DNA of 64,000 nt from Streptomyces polyasparticus (GCF_014493765.1 NZ_JACTVJ010000005.1:434001-498000); one strand, 5' to 3'. Counted from the stretch's first letter, positions 1 to 8,612 are shown. Made by a program: numbers and translations. The notes: generated by a model from the sequence alone, not told the origin.

Positions 1-13
1 CGCAAGTACACCG

Positions 14-31
14 CCGGGACCTTGGTCCCGG
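14..31. other. short perfect palindrome
   Basis: CCGGGACC and GGTCCCGG are separated by TT, so a hairpin would close with a CTTG tetraloop and a 7-bp stem. It may be the terminator of a gene to the left of the window. No T-run follows, and nothing else is recognised in bases 1-187 apart from the ribosome binding site of the next gene. Confidence 0.35.
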
Positions 32-187
32 TCAGTCACCGAAACCATGAAGGAGTTCGCTGGTCGTCGTCTTCATCTTGTAGATTCGTATGAAGGGCGC
101 GTCCCACCGGCCCCATCGGTTTCCTCGGGAACCGCCTTCACTCGGACGAGCGACAAGATTCAAGCCAGGACAGCGGAGAGGTACGAC

Positions 188-1861
188 ATGCGGCTGCGCG
201 CCCTTCTGGAGACCGACGTGCTCGGGCTGCGGCTTCTCGGCGGCGAGGACGAGCTGGACCGCACGGTCCGTGGCGTGATGACCACGGATCTGCGCGATCC
301 GAGCCGCTATCTCTCGGGCGGTGAGCTGGTGCTCACCGGCCTGGCGTGGCGGCAGTCCGCCGAGGACTCCGAGCCCTTCGTGCGGATCCTCGCCGCCAAG
401 GGCGTCGCGGCGCTCGCGGCCGGCGAGGCCGAGCTCGGCGACATCCCCGACGACCTGATGCAGGCCTGCGCCCGCCACCGCCTTCCGCTCTTCGCGGTCA
501 ACGAGCGGGTGGCCTTCGCGACGATCACCGAGTACGTCGTACGGCAGGTCTCGGGCGAGCGCGCCGGTGACCTCGCGGCCGTGGTGGACCGCCACCGCCG
601 CCTGATGACCTCGGGCCCGGCGGGCGGCGGCCCGGACGTGGTGCTCGACCTGCTCGGCACCGACCTTGATCTACGCGCGTGGGTCCTCTCCCCCGCCGGG
701 CGCCCCATCGCGGGCTCGCGCTCGGTCGGCGAACCGCTGCCCACCGAGGTGTGCACCGCGCTCGCCGCCGAGCATCTGGCCGCCATCCGTACGGGCCGGC
801 GCGGCCCGCACCGTGTGAATGTCCAGGGCTCCACGTACTCGCTGTTCCCGATCCATTCGAGCGGCCGCGGCGCCGCCTCCGCCTCGCGCGACGTACGCGA
901 GACGGTGCTCTCGGACTGGCTGCTCGCCGTCGAGGCGGACGCGGGCGACTGGCCCGAGGAGCGGCTCGACCTGCTCCAGGGCGTCACCCAGCTGATCTCC
1001 GTCGAGCGCGACCGGCGCGACGCGGCCCGCACCGTACGGCGCCGGCTCGCCCAGGAGGTCCTCGAGCTGGTGCAGACCGGCGCGGCCCCGGCCGAGATCG
1101 CGGCCCGGCTGCGCGTGGCCGCGCCCGTGCTGCTTCCCGGTCTGGGCGCGGCTCCGCACTGGCAGGTCGTCGTGGCCCGCGTCGAGTGGGAGGGCGGCGA
1201 GATCGAGGGCGGTCCCGTGGCCCAGTCGCTCCTGGAGGAGATCCTGGTCGACCCGACCGCCTCCGGTCCCGAGCCGTCCGACCGGATCGCGGTCGCGCAC
1301 ACCGGCGACGAGGCGATCGCCCTCGTACCGCTGCCGGCCGTGACGCCGGAGGACGGTCCCGAGCCCAGCCTGATCGCGGACGCTCTGCTCGCCACGGTGC
1401 GCGAGCCCCTCGCCGCGGGCCTCTCGGACGACGGGCGGCTGACCCTGGGCGTCTCGGCCTCCGTGCACTCGGCGGACGGTCTGCGCGGCGCCCTGGAGGA
1501 GGCCCGGCACGCGCGTCGTGTCGCGGCTGCCCGGCCCGGGCGGGTCTGCGCGGCCGGCCACCAGGAGCTGGCCTCGCACGTACTGCTCCTGCCCTTCGTG
1601 CCGGACGACGTCCGCCGCGCCTTCACCGCGCGCCTGCTCGACCCGCTGCGGGACTACGACCGGCGCCACCGCGCGGAGCTGATCCCGACCCTGGAAGCCT
1701 TCCTCGACTGCGACGGCTCGTGGACCCGGTGCGCCTCGCGCCTCCACCTGCACGTCAACACGCTGCGCTACCGCGTCGGGCGGATCGAGCAGCTGACGGG
1801 CCGTGACCTGTCGCGCCTGGAGGACAAGTTGGACTTCTTCCTGGCATTGCGGATGAGCTGA
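188..1861 (+). CDS. PucR family transcriptional regulator
   Basis: A 557-aa predicted DNA-binding regulator. The N-terminal 110 residues resemble the PucR purine-catabolism sensor region (LRALLETDVLGLRLLGG, then VMTTDLRDP and YLSGGELVLTGL). The last 50 residues carry the PucR-type helix-turn-helix (HLHVNTLRYRVGRIEQLTG). The frame is open from position 47, but the ATG at 188 is preferred: it has GGAGAGG seven bases upstream and homology begins at once. Family members typically control purine or amine catabolism or neighbouring operons; no catabolic operon is visible here, so the target is unknown. A strong hairpin follows the stop codon. Confidence 0.9.
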   Translation: MRLRALLETDVLGLRLLGGEDELDRTVRGVMTTDLRDPSRYLSGGELVLTGLAWRQSAEDSEPFVRILAAKGVAALAAGEAELGDIPDDLMQACARHRLPLFAVNERVAFATITEYVVRQVSGERAGDLAAVVDRHRRLMTSGPAGGGPDVVLDLLGTDLDLRAWVLSPAGRPIAGSRSVGEPLPTEVCTALAAEHLAAIRTGRRGPHRVNVQGSTYSLFPIHSSGRGAASASRDVRETVLSDWLLAVEADAGDWPEERLDLLQGVTQLISVERDRRDAARTVRRRLAQEVLELVQTGAAPAEIAARLRVAAPVLLPGLGAAPHWQVVVARVEWEGGEIEGGPVAQSLLEEILVDPTASGPEPSDRIAVAHTGDEAIALVPLPAVTPEDGPEPSLIADALLATVREPLAAGLSDDGRLTLGVSASVHSADGLRGALEEARHARRVAAARPGRVCAAGHQELASHVLLLPFVPDDVRRAFTARLLDPLRDYDRRHRAELIPTLEAFLDCDGSWTRCASRLHLHVNTLRYRVGRIEQLTGRDLSRLEDKLDFFLALRMS

Positions 1862-1894
1862 CGACACGCGCGCCCTGGGGCGCGTGCGTAACAC

Positions 1895-1923
1895 GGGGCG
1901 GGTGCGGTGGGCGCACCCGCCCC
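1895..1923 (+). terminator. intrinsic terminator after the pucR-type gene
   Basis: A perfect 12-bp stem, GGGGCGGGTGCG pairing with CGCACCCGCCCC around a GTGGG loop, lies 33 bases after the stop codon at 1861. There is no long T-run, as is usual in Streptomyces. Confidence 0.75.
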
Positions 1924-1951
1924 TTCGCTTGCCCGTCGCTTGTCCAAGATT

Positions 1952-1965
1952 GTGAATTCTTTCAC
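1952..1965. promoter_or_regulatory. candidate operator, GTGAA-N4-TTCAC
   Basis: The inverted repeat GTGAATTCTTTCAC sits about 80 bases before the GTG start of the next gene, in a short AT-rich patch between the terminator and that gene. It could be a regulator binding site in the promoter. No regulator can be assigned from the sequence. Confidence 0.35.
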
Positions 1966-2043
1966 CCAGCCCCTTGGCGGCCCGCCCGAATCCATGCTGA
2001 GATGCGGGCCACAGCTCAATGACGCGCTCCTGGGGAGGGGAAT

Positions 2044-2895
2044 GTGGCGGACACTGCCGTGTCTGGCTCGGATTCTGTGCCGAAGTCGAAGAACTCGACA
2101 CCTCCGGTTCCACCCGACACCGCTTCGCCCGACCCTGCATTGAAGAGCTCCGCTCTCCAGACCGCCGTATGGCGCCTGCGTTCGCGCGGCTGCTGGACCG
2201 ATGCGGCGGCGCTGCTCGCCCCTGACGGCTCGGCGTCGACCGCGCTCCAGCGGGCCTCGCTGCTCGTCGAGCGGTGCCTGTTCACGGAGCAGGGCTGGGC
2301 CGAGGCCGAGGACGCGCTGCGCACCGCCGAAGCTCTCGCCCAGACCGACGACGAGCGCGGCGCCGCGGCCTGCGAGCGCGGCCACCTTGCCTACGCCTCC
2401 ACGGTGCTGGCCGTCCGCGACCGCGCCGACGAGGCCCGTGCGGCGCTCGGCCGCGCGGCCGCGCTGCTGCACCCGAGCGCTGCGGGGCGGCCCCTCCTGG
2501 ACTTCCGCCGCGGCCTGATCGCCGAACACATCGCGGACTCCCCGCAGGCGGCACTGGCCGCGTACCGGCGGGCGCATGCGGGTGCGGCGGCGCACGACCA
2601 GCCGCTGCTGCTCTCCTTCACCTGGCGCCACCTGGCGGGGCTCGCGCTGCGGGACGGCGAACTGGCCGAGGCCCGCCACGGATTCGCCGAGTCCCTCCGC
2701 ATACGGGAGGACCTGGGCTACCTCGTCGGTACGGCCCCGGCGCTCGTGGCCCTCGCGGACGCGGAACCCGAACCGACGGCCACCCGCCTGCGCACGGAGG
2801 CGGCCCGCCTCTTCCGCCTCCTCGGCGGCGTCCCGACGTGGCTCGCGGGGCACTTCCCGGCGAACCAGCCCTCCCGGGACCCCTCCGCGAGCTGA
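2044..2895 (+). CDS. TPR-like hypothetical protein
   Basis: A 283-aa protein with no signal peptide. After a Ser/Pro/Thr-rich first 35 residues it is almost entirely alpha-helical, with alanine-rich pairs of helices spaced like tetratricopeptide repeats (examples are AEDALRTAEALAQTDDERG and HLAGLALRDGELAEARHGF). Such folds usually serve as protein-binding scaffolds. The GTG at 2044 is chosen because GGGGAGGGG lies just upstream. No catalytic motif is seen. It faces a small convergent gene and is preceded by its own possible operator at 1952. Confidence 0.75.
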   Translation: MADTAVSGSDSVPKSKNSTPPVPPDTASPDPALKSSALQTAVWRLRSRGCWTDAAALLAPDGSASTALQRASLLVERCLFTEQGWAEAEDALRTAEALAQTDDERGAAACERGHLAYASTVLAVRDRADEARAALGRAAALLHPSAAGRPLLDFRRGLIAEHIADSPQAALAAYRRAHAGAAAHDQPLLLSFTWRHLAGLALRDGELAEARHGFAESLRIREDLGYLVGTAPALVALADAEPEPTATRLRTEAARLFRLLGGVPTWLAGHFPANQPSRDPSAS

Positions 2896-2969
2896 GCCCC
2901 GGCCGAGCGCCACGGCCCGGCCCGTCCCGCGGGCCGGCGCCCGGTCACCCCCGCGGGCCCGGCGCCCGG

Positions 2970-3398
2970 TCACCCCCCGAGCTTGTGATACGTCCCGTCC
3001 CGGAACACGAACGGAGTCTGCTCGGCTTCGTGCGTGTACCGGAACCAGCCGCCGAACCCGTCCTCGTCCGGCTCCACATGCGGAGCCAGCAGCTCGAGCA
3101 CCGTGACGAGGTACCCGAGGTCGTCGTCGAGCCAGTGGTTCCGGCTGAACAGGCCCCAGGCGTACCGCTCGCCCTCGGCCGTGAATCCGGTCGACTGCCT
3201 GCGCAGCGAGGCCGTGTCGCCGCCCGGGAGCCAGGAATCCGGATCCGGTTCGAGCAGGGGATACGGGTGCCACTCGGGGTCGAGGTGCGCCGGGCGCTCC
3301 GGGGCGAGTCCCAGGTGCCAGCGCAGCGCGGCGAGGACGCTCTCGGGTGTGTCGTCGCGGAGGAAACAGCTGAAGACGACTTCGCAGTGGTCACTCAT
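2970..3398 (-). CDS. conserved hypothetical protein, 142 aa
   Basis: A soluble, acidic protein rich in Trp, Tyr and His. Recognisable stretches are SCFLRDDTPESVLAALRWHLG near the N-terminus, then SRNHWLDDDLGYLVTVLELL and WFRYTHEAEQTPFVFRDG near the C-terminus. I do not recognise a characterised family. The ATG at 3398 begins the conserved part; the frame stays open far upstream, but only as the antisense of the SDR gene. It converges on the TPR-like gene with a 74-base gap. Confidence 0.7.
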   Translation of the reverse strand: MSDHCEVVFSCFLRDDTPESVLAALRWHLGLAPERPAHLDPEWHPYPLLEPDPDSWLPGGDTASLRRQSTGFTAEGERYAWGLFSRNHWLDDDLGYLVTVLELLAPHVEPDEDGFGGWFRYTHEAEQTPFVFRDGTYHKLGG

Positions 3399-3515
3399 CC
3401 CCCGCACTCTGCCGTACGGCACCGGCAGCGCACACGACAGGGGCGGGGCGCGGGGGCCGTCAGCGGTCGGCCACCCGGTCGCCGAGCCGGGCATCGCATC
3501 CGGCAAGATCGAAGC

Positions 3516-4298
3516 ATGAGTACCGACCCCGCCCACCTCATCGCACACTTCGGTCTGGCCGGGCGCAACGCCCTGGTCACCGGGGGCAGTTCCGGCATCG
3601 GCAAGGCCATCGCCACCGCCCTCGCGCGGGCCGGCGCGCGCGTCGTCCTGATGGCGCGCGGGGCCCAGGCGCTGGACGAGACCGTGGACGGGCTGCGCGC
3701 GGAGGGACTCGACGCGGCCGCCGTCGTCGCCGACGTCGGCGACCGCGAGGCGCTGCACGCGGCCGCGGAGGAGGCCGTGGAGCCGTACGGCGAGCCGGAC
3801 ATCCTCGTCACCTCCGCGGGGATCAACCTCCGTCCCCCGCTGGGCGATCTGACGATCGCCGACTGGGACACCACGATGGCCGTGAACCTCGACGCCCCGT
3901 TCCTTCTGGGCCGCCGCTTCGGCCCGGGGATGGCCGAGCGCGGCTGGGGCCGGATCATCCACCTCGCCTCGCAGCAGTCCCTGCGCGCCTTCGGCAACAG
4001 CGGCGCGTACGGGGTGTCGAAGGCCGCGATCTGCGCGCTGACCCGGTCGCAGGCCGAGGCCTGGTCGAAGCACGGCGTGTGCGTCAATGCGCTCGGCCCC
4101 GGTTTCGTCGAAACCCCGCTCACCGAGGCGGTGTTCGCGGACCCCGCCCGCGCCGAAGCCCTCGCGGGCCGCACCATGATGGGCCGCAACGGCACCCCCG
4201 AGGACTTCGCAGGCCCCGCCCTCTTCCTCGCGAGCGACGCGGCGCGCTACATGACGGGCCAGACCCTGTTCGTGGACGGCGGCTTCTCGGCCACCTGA
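3516..4298 (+). CDS. short-chain dehydrogenase/reductase (SDR)
   Basis: A 260-aa NAD(P)-dependent oxidoreductase of the classical SDR family. The Rossmann glycine motif TGGSSGIG lies at about residues 22-29. NADP-type basic residues follow in LMARG, then a cofactor-binding SAG in place of NNAG, and the YGVSK catalytic Tyr/Lys pair at about residues 165-169. The C-terminal FLASDAARYMTGQTLFVDGG block is typical of gluconate 5-dehydrogenase or 3-oxoacyl-ACP reductase-like SDRs. Length is normal. The substrate cannot be told from the sequence. Confidence 0.92.
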   Translation: MSTDPAHLIAHFGLAGRNALVTGGSSGIGKAIATALARAGARVVLMARGAQALDETVDGLRAEGLDAAAVVADVGDREALHAAAEEAVEPYGEPDILVTSAGINLRPPLGDLTIADWDTTMAVNLDAPFLLGRRFGPGMAERGWGRIIHLASQQSLRAFGNSGAYGVSKAAICALTRSQAEAWSKHGVCVNALGPGFVETPLTEAVFADPARAEALAGRTMMGRNGTPEDFAGPALFLASDAARYMTGQTLFVDGGFSAT

Positions 4299-4320
4299 GC
4301 CCAAGCCGCCACAGGACGCC

Positions 4321-4359
4321 GAAGCCCCACCCGAGTCCGGTCAGGACAGGTGGGGCTTC
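4321..4359. terminator. bidirectional terminator between convergent genes
   Basis: GAAGCCCCACC pairs perfectly over 11 bp with GGTGGGGCTTC around a 17-base loop, 22 bases after the SDR stop and 38 bases after the stop of the minus-strand membrane protein gene. Confidence 0.75.
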
Positions 4360-4396
4360 CGCGTCGCGCCCGGCGCACAGCACCGGGCCGGTCCCG

Positions 4397-4786
4397 CTAC
4401 CGGGTCACGGCAGCGGAGTTCTCAGTGACGGCGTTCTGCGTTACGGCGTTCTGCGTGACGGCGTTCTGCGTTACGGCGTTCTGCGTTACGGCGTTCTCCG
4501 TGACGGCCGGAACGCTGTCGTCGCCCGTGTCGACGTACATGGTCAGAGTCATCAGTACGCCGGCCACGCCAAGTCCCGCTCCCCACAGCGACTTTCCCCG
4601 CCCGGAGTGCACCCGCTTCGCACGCCGCCACCCGAACAGACCGCACAGGACCGCGGGGAAGGCGCACAGCACGGTGAGCAGATGCAGGAAGAGGAAGAAC
4701 GAGCCGATCACCGCGATCAGACCGCACACCAGGGCAGGACCGGCCAGTCCGTTCTCGCCCTTGTGCGGGGCCTGCGCAAGACTCAC
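4397..4786 (-). CDS. small membrane protein, DUF4190-like, with pentapeptide repeats
   Basis: A 129-aa protein. Residues 15-55 hold two hydrophobic segments (GPALVCGLIAVIGSFFLFLH and TVLCAFPAVLCGLFGWRRAK), followed by GKSLWGAGLGVAGVLMTLTMYV. This is the helix-GW-helix layout of DUF4190-type proteins. The last 35 residues are a low-complexity tail of VTQNA units encoded by a tandem 15-bp repeat (separate entry). The tail is predicted to lie outside the hydrophobic core. Function unknown. Confidence 0.75.
   Translation of the reverse strand: MSLAQAPHKGENGLAGPALVCGLIAVIGSFFLFLHLLTVLCAFPAVLCGLFGWRRAKRVHSGRGKSLWGAGLGVAGVLMTLTMYVDTGDDSVPAVTENAVTQNAVTQNAVTQNAVTQNAVTENSAAVTR
4431..4505. repeat. five tandem 15-bp repeats
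   Basis: Five copies of GCGTTCTGCGTKACG run without interruption; only the last differs (TCC for TGC). A degenerate 18-base copy precedes them at 4413. In the minus-strand gene each unit encodes one VTQNA or VTENA pentapeptide. The unit length is a multiple of three, so copy-number change would keep the frame. Confidence 0.9.
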
Positions 4787-5024
4787 GGGCGGGACCCCTT
4801 CCGGGCCGGACGGCTGACGTACGCGATACGGCGACCACGGCGCCGTACGCCTTCACTGCGCAGTCACGCTCGCCGAACCCGCACGGACACCGCAACCCGG
4901 AAATCCGGTTCGGGATCAAAGACGCGGGGACTCGGGCCGACGGGCCCGCCGAGCCGGGACCTTCGGCCCGGAATGCCCCGGAGTGCCCAGGAGTGGCCCG
5001 AGCGGCCCGGAGCGCCCCGCAGTG

Positions 5025-5801
5025 CTACTGCGCCCCGTTGAAGTGCTCCCGCACCAGGGACGAGACCACCGTGAGGTCCTGGGCGACGAGGGCGTCGAGG
5101 AGAGCCGTGTGCTCGGCCGCGTCGGCGATCAGGTCCGCGCGGCGGACATGGACGGGGCCCGTGGCCAGCGGCCACTGGGAGCGGCGGTGCAGATCGTCGG
5201 CGACCATGACCAGCTGCCGGTTCCCGGAGAGGGTGAGGATCGCGCCGTGGAAGGCGCGGTCGGCGTCCACGTACGCCGCGATGTCCCCGCGCGCCGCCGC
5301 CGTCACGGTCGCCTCGGCGAGCGGCCGCAGCGCGGCCCACTGCTCGGCCGGCACCGTGCGCGCGAGGCGCAGCATCACCGGCACCTCCAACAGCGAGCGG
5401 ATCTCGATCAGTTCGGCCAGCTCGCGCGCGCTGCGCTCGGCCACGCGGAAGCCGCGGTTGGGCACCACCTCGACGGCGCCCTCGTGGGCCAGCTGCTGCA
5501 TGGCCTCGCGTACGGGAGTGGCGGACACCCCGAAGCGGGCCGCGAGCGCGGGCGCCGAGTACACCTCGCCGGGCGCGAGCTCGCCGCCGACGAGGGCCGC
5601 GCGCAGGGCTTCGAGGATCTGCCCGCGTACGGAATGACGCTGGACGGGGATGGCGGCGGGGGCGGGCGGCTCGCTGTGGGTGTGCTCACCCCGAGCGTGT
5701 TCGGCGCGGGCCTGCTCACCCCGCACCACCTGCGCCGGCACCCGTACGGCCGGTGCGGGGAACTGCGGATCCGAGGCGGCGCGCGGACGGGCCTGCTCCA
5801 C
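5025..5801 (-). CDS. GntR family regulator, FadR/FCD subfamily
   Basis: A 258-aa predicted DNA-binding repressor. A winged helix lies at about residues 45-110 (QILEALRAALVGGELAPGE, then ALAARFGVSATPVREAMQQL). It is followed by an all-helical FCD ligand-binding domain with the metal-ligand pattern D-x3-H (DADRAFHGAIL) and a later His in DAAEHTALL. The frame is open to 5924. The GTG at 5801 is chosen because GGGGAGGT lies 9 bases upstream. It diverges from the fhuF-like gene but lies beyond its iron box, so a direct regulatory link is not evident. Confidence 0.88.
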   Translation of the reverse strand: MEQARPRAASDPQFPAPAVRVPAQVVRGEQARAEHARGEHTHSEPPAPAAIPVQRHSVRGQILEALRAALVGGELAPGEVYSAPALAARFGVSATPVREAMQQLAHEGAVEVVPNRGFRVAERSARELAELIEIRSLLEVPVMLRLARTVPAEQWAALRPLAEATVTAAARGDIAAYVDADRAFHGAILTLSGNRQLVMVADDLHRRSQWPLATGPVHVRRADLIADAAEHTALLDALVAQDLTVVSSLVREHFNGAQ

Positions 5802-5948
5802 TCGGGTCCACCTCCCCGGCACACGTTTCGGACAGCCGGGCCCCGGCGGCCCGCTCCCACGAAGATAGGCGGACCGGGCGCATGTGTCGAAAAGCCCTGG
5901 CCCGGACGGAAGCCCACCCCTCACAGTTCAAACATCGAATTGCCAGGG

Positions 5949-5967
5949 TAAGGTAAGGCTAACCTGC
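5949..5967. promoter_or_regulatory. iron box (DmdR/IdeR-type operator)
   Basis: TAAGGTAAGGCTAACCTGC matches 15 of 19 positions of the actinobacterial iron box TTAGGTTAGGCTAACCTAA, including the core AGGCTAACCT. It lies 27 bases before the ATG of the FhuF-like gene, where an iron-loaded repressor would block transcription. Confidence 0.85.
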
Positions 5968-5994
5968 TAACGATCGCGATTCGGTGGTCCCCGC

Positions 5995-6858
5995 ATGTCC
6001 CTTGACGCCGCTCTGCCAGGCGCCGTACGCGCAGCCCCTTCGGCTGTCGCGGATGCGTACGCGCGCCTGACCGAGGTGTTCGGCGGACTCGCGGTGCACG
6101 AACTCGGCGCCGGCGAGCAGGCCCCGTCGGGCGGTGGCTGGGTCGCAGCCGCCCGGCTCGCGGAAGGCGGGGCCGCTCTCGATGCCTTTCTTGCCTGGGA
6201 CGACGCACAGGTCCTTCGGGACTACGGGCAGCAGGCCCGCCCGGACGTGATCGCCAGCTTCGGGCTGCACCGCTACGCCTGGCCGGCCTGTCTGCTGATC
6301 ACGGTCCCGTGGTTCCTCAGACGCCGGGTGCCGCGCGTGCCCGTGGGCAATGTCACCTTCCACCGCGCGCTCGGGAAGATGGCCGTACGGATCGAGGAGT
6401 TCGCCTGCCTGCCGGGAGATCCACTGGCCGCTTCGCCGGGTGCACGGGTCGTGCCCGACGAGGCGGCGCTGATGGCGGAGGTCCGTGCGGCGGTCGCCGA
6501 GCACCTGGGTCCGGTGCTCGAAGGCTTCGGACCGCGGATGCGGCGCGGACCGCGCGCCCTGTGGGGCATGGCCACCGACGAGATCGTCGAGGGCCTGTGG
6601 TACATCGCCCACCTCCTCGGCGAGGAGCGCCGCGCGATGACCGAGCTGGAGCAGCTGCTGCCCGGCACGACGAAGCCGTACGTGGGGACGCCCGCGTTCC
6701 GTGAGCTCACCGGCCCGGACGGCGAGGCACTGCCCACGCGGGACCGTGCGAGCTGCTGTCTCTTCTACACGCTCCGTCCCGACGACACCTGCGTGACCTG
6801 TCCGCGCACCTGCGACGCCGACCGGATCGTCAAGCTGAGCGCAAGCAGCTCCCGCTGA
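5995..6858 (+). CDS. (2Fe-2S) FhuF-like ferric-siderophore reductase
   Basis: A 287-aa cytoplasmic protein of the FhuF family, whose members reduce ferric iron in imported hydroxamate siderophores. The C-terminus carries the family signature of four cysteines: C254-C255, then C266-x2-C269 (CCLFYTLRPDDTCVTC). These ligate an atypical [2Fe-2S] cluster. A fifth Cys at 273 is not part of the usual set. The iron box immediately upstream supports induction under iron limitation. No siderophore uptake genes adjoin it. Confidence 0.88.
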   Translation: MSLDAALPGAVRAAPSAVADAYARLTEVFGGLAVHELGAGEQAPSGGGWVAAARLAEGGAALDAFLAWDDAQVLRDYGQQARPDVIASFGLHRYAWPACLLITVPWFLRRRVPRVPVGNVTFHRALGKMAVRIEEFACLPGDPLAASPGARVVPDEAALMAEVRAAVAEHLGPVLEGFGPRMRRGPRALWGMATDEIVEGLWYIAHLLGEERRAMTELEQLLPGTTKPYVGTPAFRELTGPDGEALPTRDRASCCLFYTLRPDDTCVTCPRTCDADRIVKLSASSSR

Positions 6859-7045
6859 ACCACCCGATCGAGTGAGAGTGCTCGAACTCAACTCAGCTGT
6901 TCAGTACGGGAGTTCGACCAGACACCGCTCATCCGTGGCCCCGTGCACCCCCTTGGCGTTCTCTTGCTCCAAAACACCCCTGCGGGGCTTTCCCTCTGCG
7001 TCAGGATGACGCCCGAACGCCATCGGTGGACGCAAGGGACCCCAG

Positions 7046-8098
7046 ATGAGAATGACCGACATATCGCTGGACTGGCTGCTTCCCGGCGGAGTGCTGCTGC
7101 TCGGCATGCTGGTGGCGGTTGCGGTGCTCACGCGCGGCAAGCGGGCCGGTGCGAAGGCCGCCGCGGCGGAACAGGACTCCTGGGAGCGCAGCGAGGAGCG
7201 GCGCCGGCGCAAGGAGGCCATCTACGGATCGGCCTCGTATCTGCTCCTCTTCTGCTGTGCCGCCGTCGCGGCCGCACTCTCCTTCCACGGCCTGGTCGGC
7301 TTCGGCCGGCAGAACCTCAACCTGACCGGCGGCTGGGAGTACCTGGTCCCCTTCGGTCTCGACGGCGCGGCGATGTTCTGCTCGGTGCTCGCGGTGCGCG
7401 AGGCCAGCCACGGCGACGCGGCCCTCGGTTCGCGACTGCTCGTGTGGACCTTCGCGGGCGCCGCCGCCTGGTTCAACTGGGTGCACGCGCCACGGGGGTT
7501 GGGCCACGCGGGCGCCCCGCAGTTCTTCGCGGGGATGTCGCTGAGCGCGGCGGTCCTCTTCGACCGTGCGCTCAAGCAGACCCGCAGGGCCGCCCTGCGC
7601 GAGCAGGGTCTGGTGCCGCGTCCGCTGCCGCAGATCCGGATCGTGCGCTGGCTGCGCGCGCCGCGGGAGACCTTCGCGGCGTGGTCGCTGATGCTGCTCG
7701 AAGGCGTACGCACCCTGGACGAGGCCGTCGAGGAGGTACGCGAGGACCGCAAGGCCAACGAGCAGAACCGTCTTCGCAGGCGCGAGCACGAGAAGCTGGA
7801 GCGCGCCCGCCTGAAGGCCCTGAGCCGTGGCCACTCCTTCAACGGCGGCCGCCGCGGCGGCAACCGGCTCGAGGTCGAGGCGGCCGCTCCGGGCGCGGGC
7901 AGCCCGCAGTCCGTCGGAGAGCCCGCCATATCGAGTGCGGAACAACTGCCCGTACGTTCCCGGCCCTCCCTGCAGGCCGTGACCGGCTCTGACGGTCCGG
8001 TCACGGTCGACCTCACCGCGGAGGACGACACCCAGACGCTTCCACGACTGGACTCCCTCGAGCAGAAGCTCAAGGATCTGGAGCAGCAATTCGGCTGA
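7046..8098 (+). CDS. DUF2637 (SpdB-like) membrane protein
   Basis: A 350-aa protein with about four to five predicted membrane segments: residues 10-28, 61-82, 93-115, 128-145 and weakly 157-170. The DUF2637 core is SYLLLFCCAAVAAALSFHGL, then a central GLDGAAMFCSVLA block. A charged coiled-coil region follows (about residues 225-260, very rich in Glu, Arg and Lys), with a disordered C-terminus ending in EQKLKDLEQQFG. DUF2637 proteins occur in Streptomyces chromosomes and as Spd/transfer proteins on conjugative plasmids. No plasmid transfer genes adjoin, so this is the chromosomal type. Starts at 7046 or 7052 are both possible. Confidence 0.85.
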   Translation: MRMTDISLDWLLPGGVLLLGMLVAVAVLTRGKRAGAKAAAAEQDSWERSEERRRRKEAIYGSASYLLLFCCAAVAAALSFHGLVGFGRQNLNLTGGWEYLVPFGLDGAAMFCSVLAVREASHGDAALGSRLLVWTFAGAAAWFNWVHAPRGLGHAGAPQFFAGMSLSAAVLFDRALKQTRRAALREQGLVPRPLPQIRIVRWLRAPRETFAAWSLMLLEGVRTLDEAVEEVREDRKANEQNRLRRREHEKLERARLKALSRGHSFNGGRRGGNRLEVEAAAPGAGSPQSVGEPAISSAEQLPVRSRPSLQAVTGSDGPVTVDLTAEDDTQTLPRLDSLEQKLKDLEQQFG

Positions 8099-8112
8099 GC
8101 GTCACACCAGTT

Positions 8113-8137
8113 GGGGGCGCCCCCTCGGGGCGCCCCC
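8113..8137. terminator. bidirectional terminator
   Basis: GGGGGCGCCCC and GGGGCGCCCCC pair over 11 bp around a CTC loop, between the convergent DUF2637 and HATPase genes. Confidence 0.8.
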
Positions 8138-8168
8138 TCATTGCATGGTGGTCCGGTCCTGCGTCACT

Positions 8169-8612
8169 TCAGGCCGGACCGCTGTCGAGTTCGAACCACA
8201 CCACCTTTCCCGATCCGTAGGGCCTGATGCCCCAGGCGTCCGCCAGGGACTGGACGAGCATCAGCCCTCGCCCGTTCGTGCGCGTACCGTCGTCGGCGTG
8301 CGGTACCCGCGCCCTGGGTCTGCGGTTCGTGTAGTCCCTCACTTCGACCCGTAGCCGCTCGGGCTCCACGGTCGCGGTGAGGACCGCGTCGTACTCCGTG
8401 TGCACCAGAGCATTGGTGACTATCTCGCTGGTCAGCAGCTCCGCCACTTCCGAGCGCCCGGGCTTGCCCCACTGGGCGAGCAACTCCCGTAACGCGCGGC
8501 GCACTTCGGGCACCGCCCGCAGATCGGATCGTCCGAGTCTGCACTTCAATGACGCATGGCCCCCCTGTGCCGTGGCGCTGTCAGCTGACCGCTGCCTTGC
8601 CTGCCCTGTCAT
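8169..8612 (-). CDS. HATPase_c_2 ATP-binding regulator (anti-sigma-factor-like)
   Basis: A 147-aa GHKL-type ATP-binding domain of the SpoIIAB/RsbW-like class that is very abundant in Streptomyces. The N-box is ELLTSEIVTNALVHT, the G1 box is EVRDYTNRRPR (D present) and the G2 box is TNGRGLMLVQSLADAWG. Such proteins bind sigma factors or act as serine kinases of anti-anti-sigma factors. No sigma or anti-anti-sigma gene is adjacent, so the partner is unknown. The ATG at 8612 gives normal length; the frame is open to 8756. Confidence 0.85.
   Translation of the reverse strand: MTGQARQRSADSATAQGGHASLKCRLGRSDLRAVPEVRRALRELLAQWGKPGRSEVAELLTSEIVTNALVHTEYDAVLTATVEPERLRVEVRDYTNRRPRARVPHADDGTRTNGRGLMLVQSLADAWGIRPYGSGKVVWFELDSGPA

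Noticed and set aside
14-31. Perfect palindrome as an operator of the PucR gene
   Set aside because: It is about 160 bases from the start codon and behaves more like a terminator hairpin; kept only as a low-confidence feature.
2274-4298. Very long open frame of 674 codons on the plus strand
   Set aside because: Only its last 260 codons (the SDR) look like protein; the first part is a Pro/Arg/Gly-rich shadow of the TPR-like gene and of the antisense of the small gene at 2970.
4413-4505. Possible CRISPR-like array
   Set aside because: The 15-bp units are contiguous without spacers and lie inside a coding region; no cas genes are present.
7046-8098. Integrated conjugative plasmid suggested by the SpdB-like protein
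   Set aside because: No TraB/FtsK-type transfer gene, integrase, tRNA attachment site or replication gene lies nearby.
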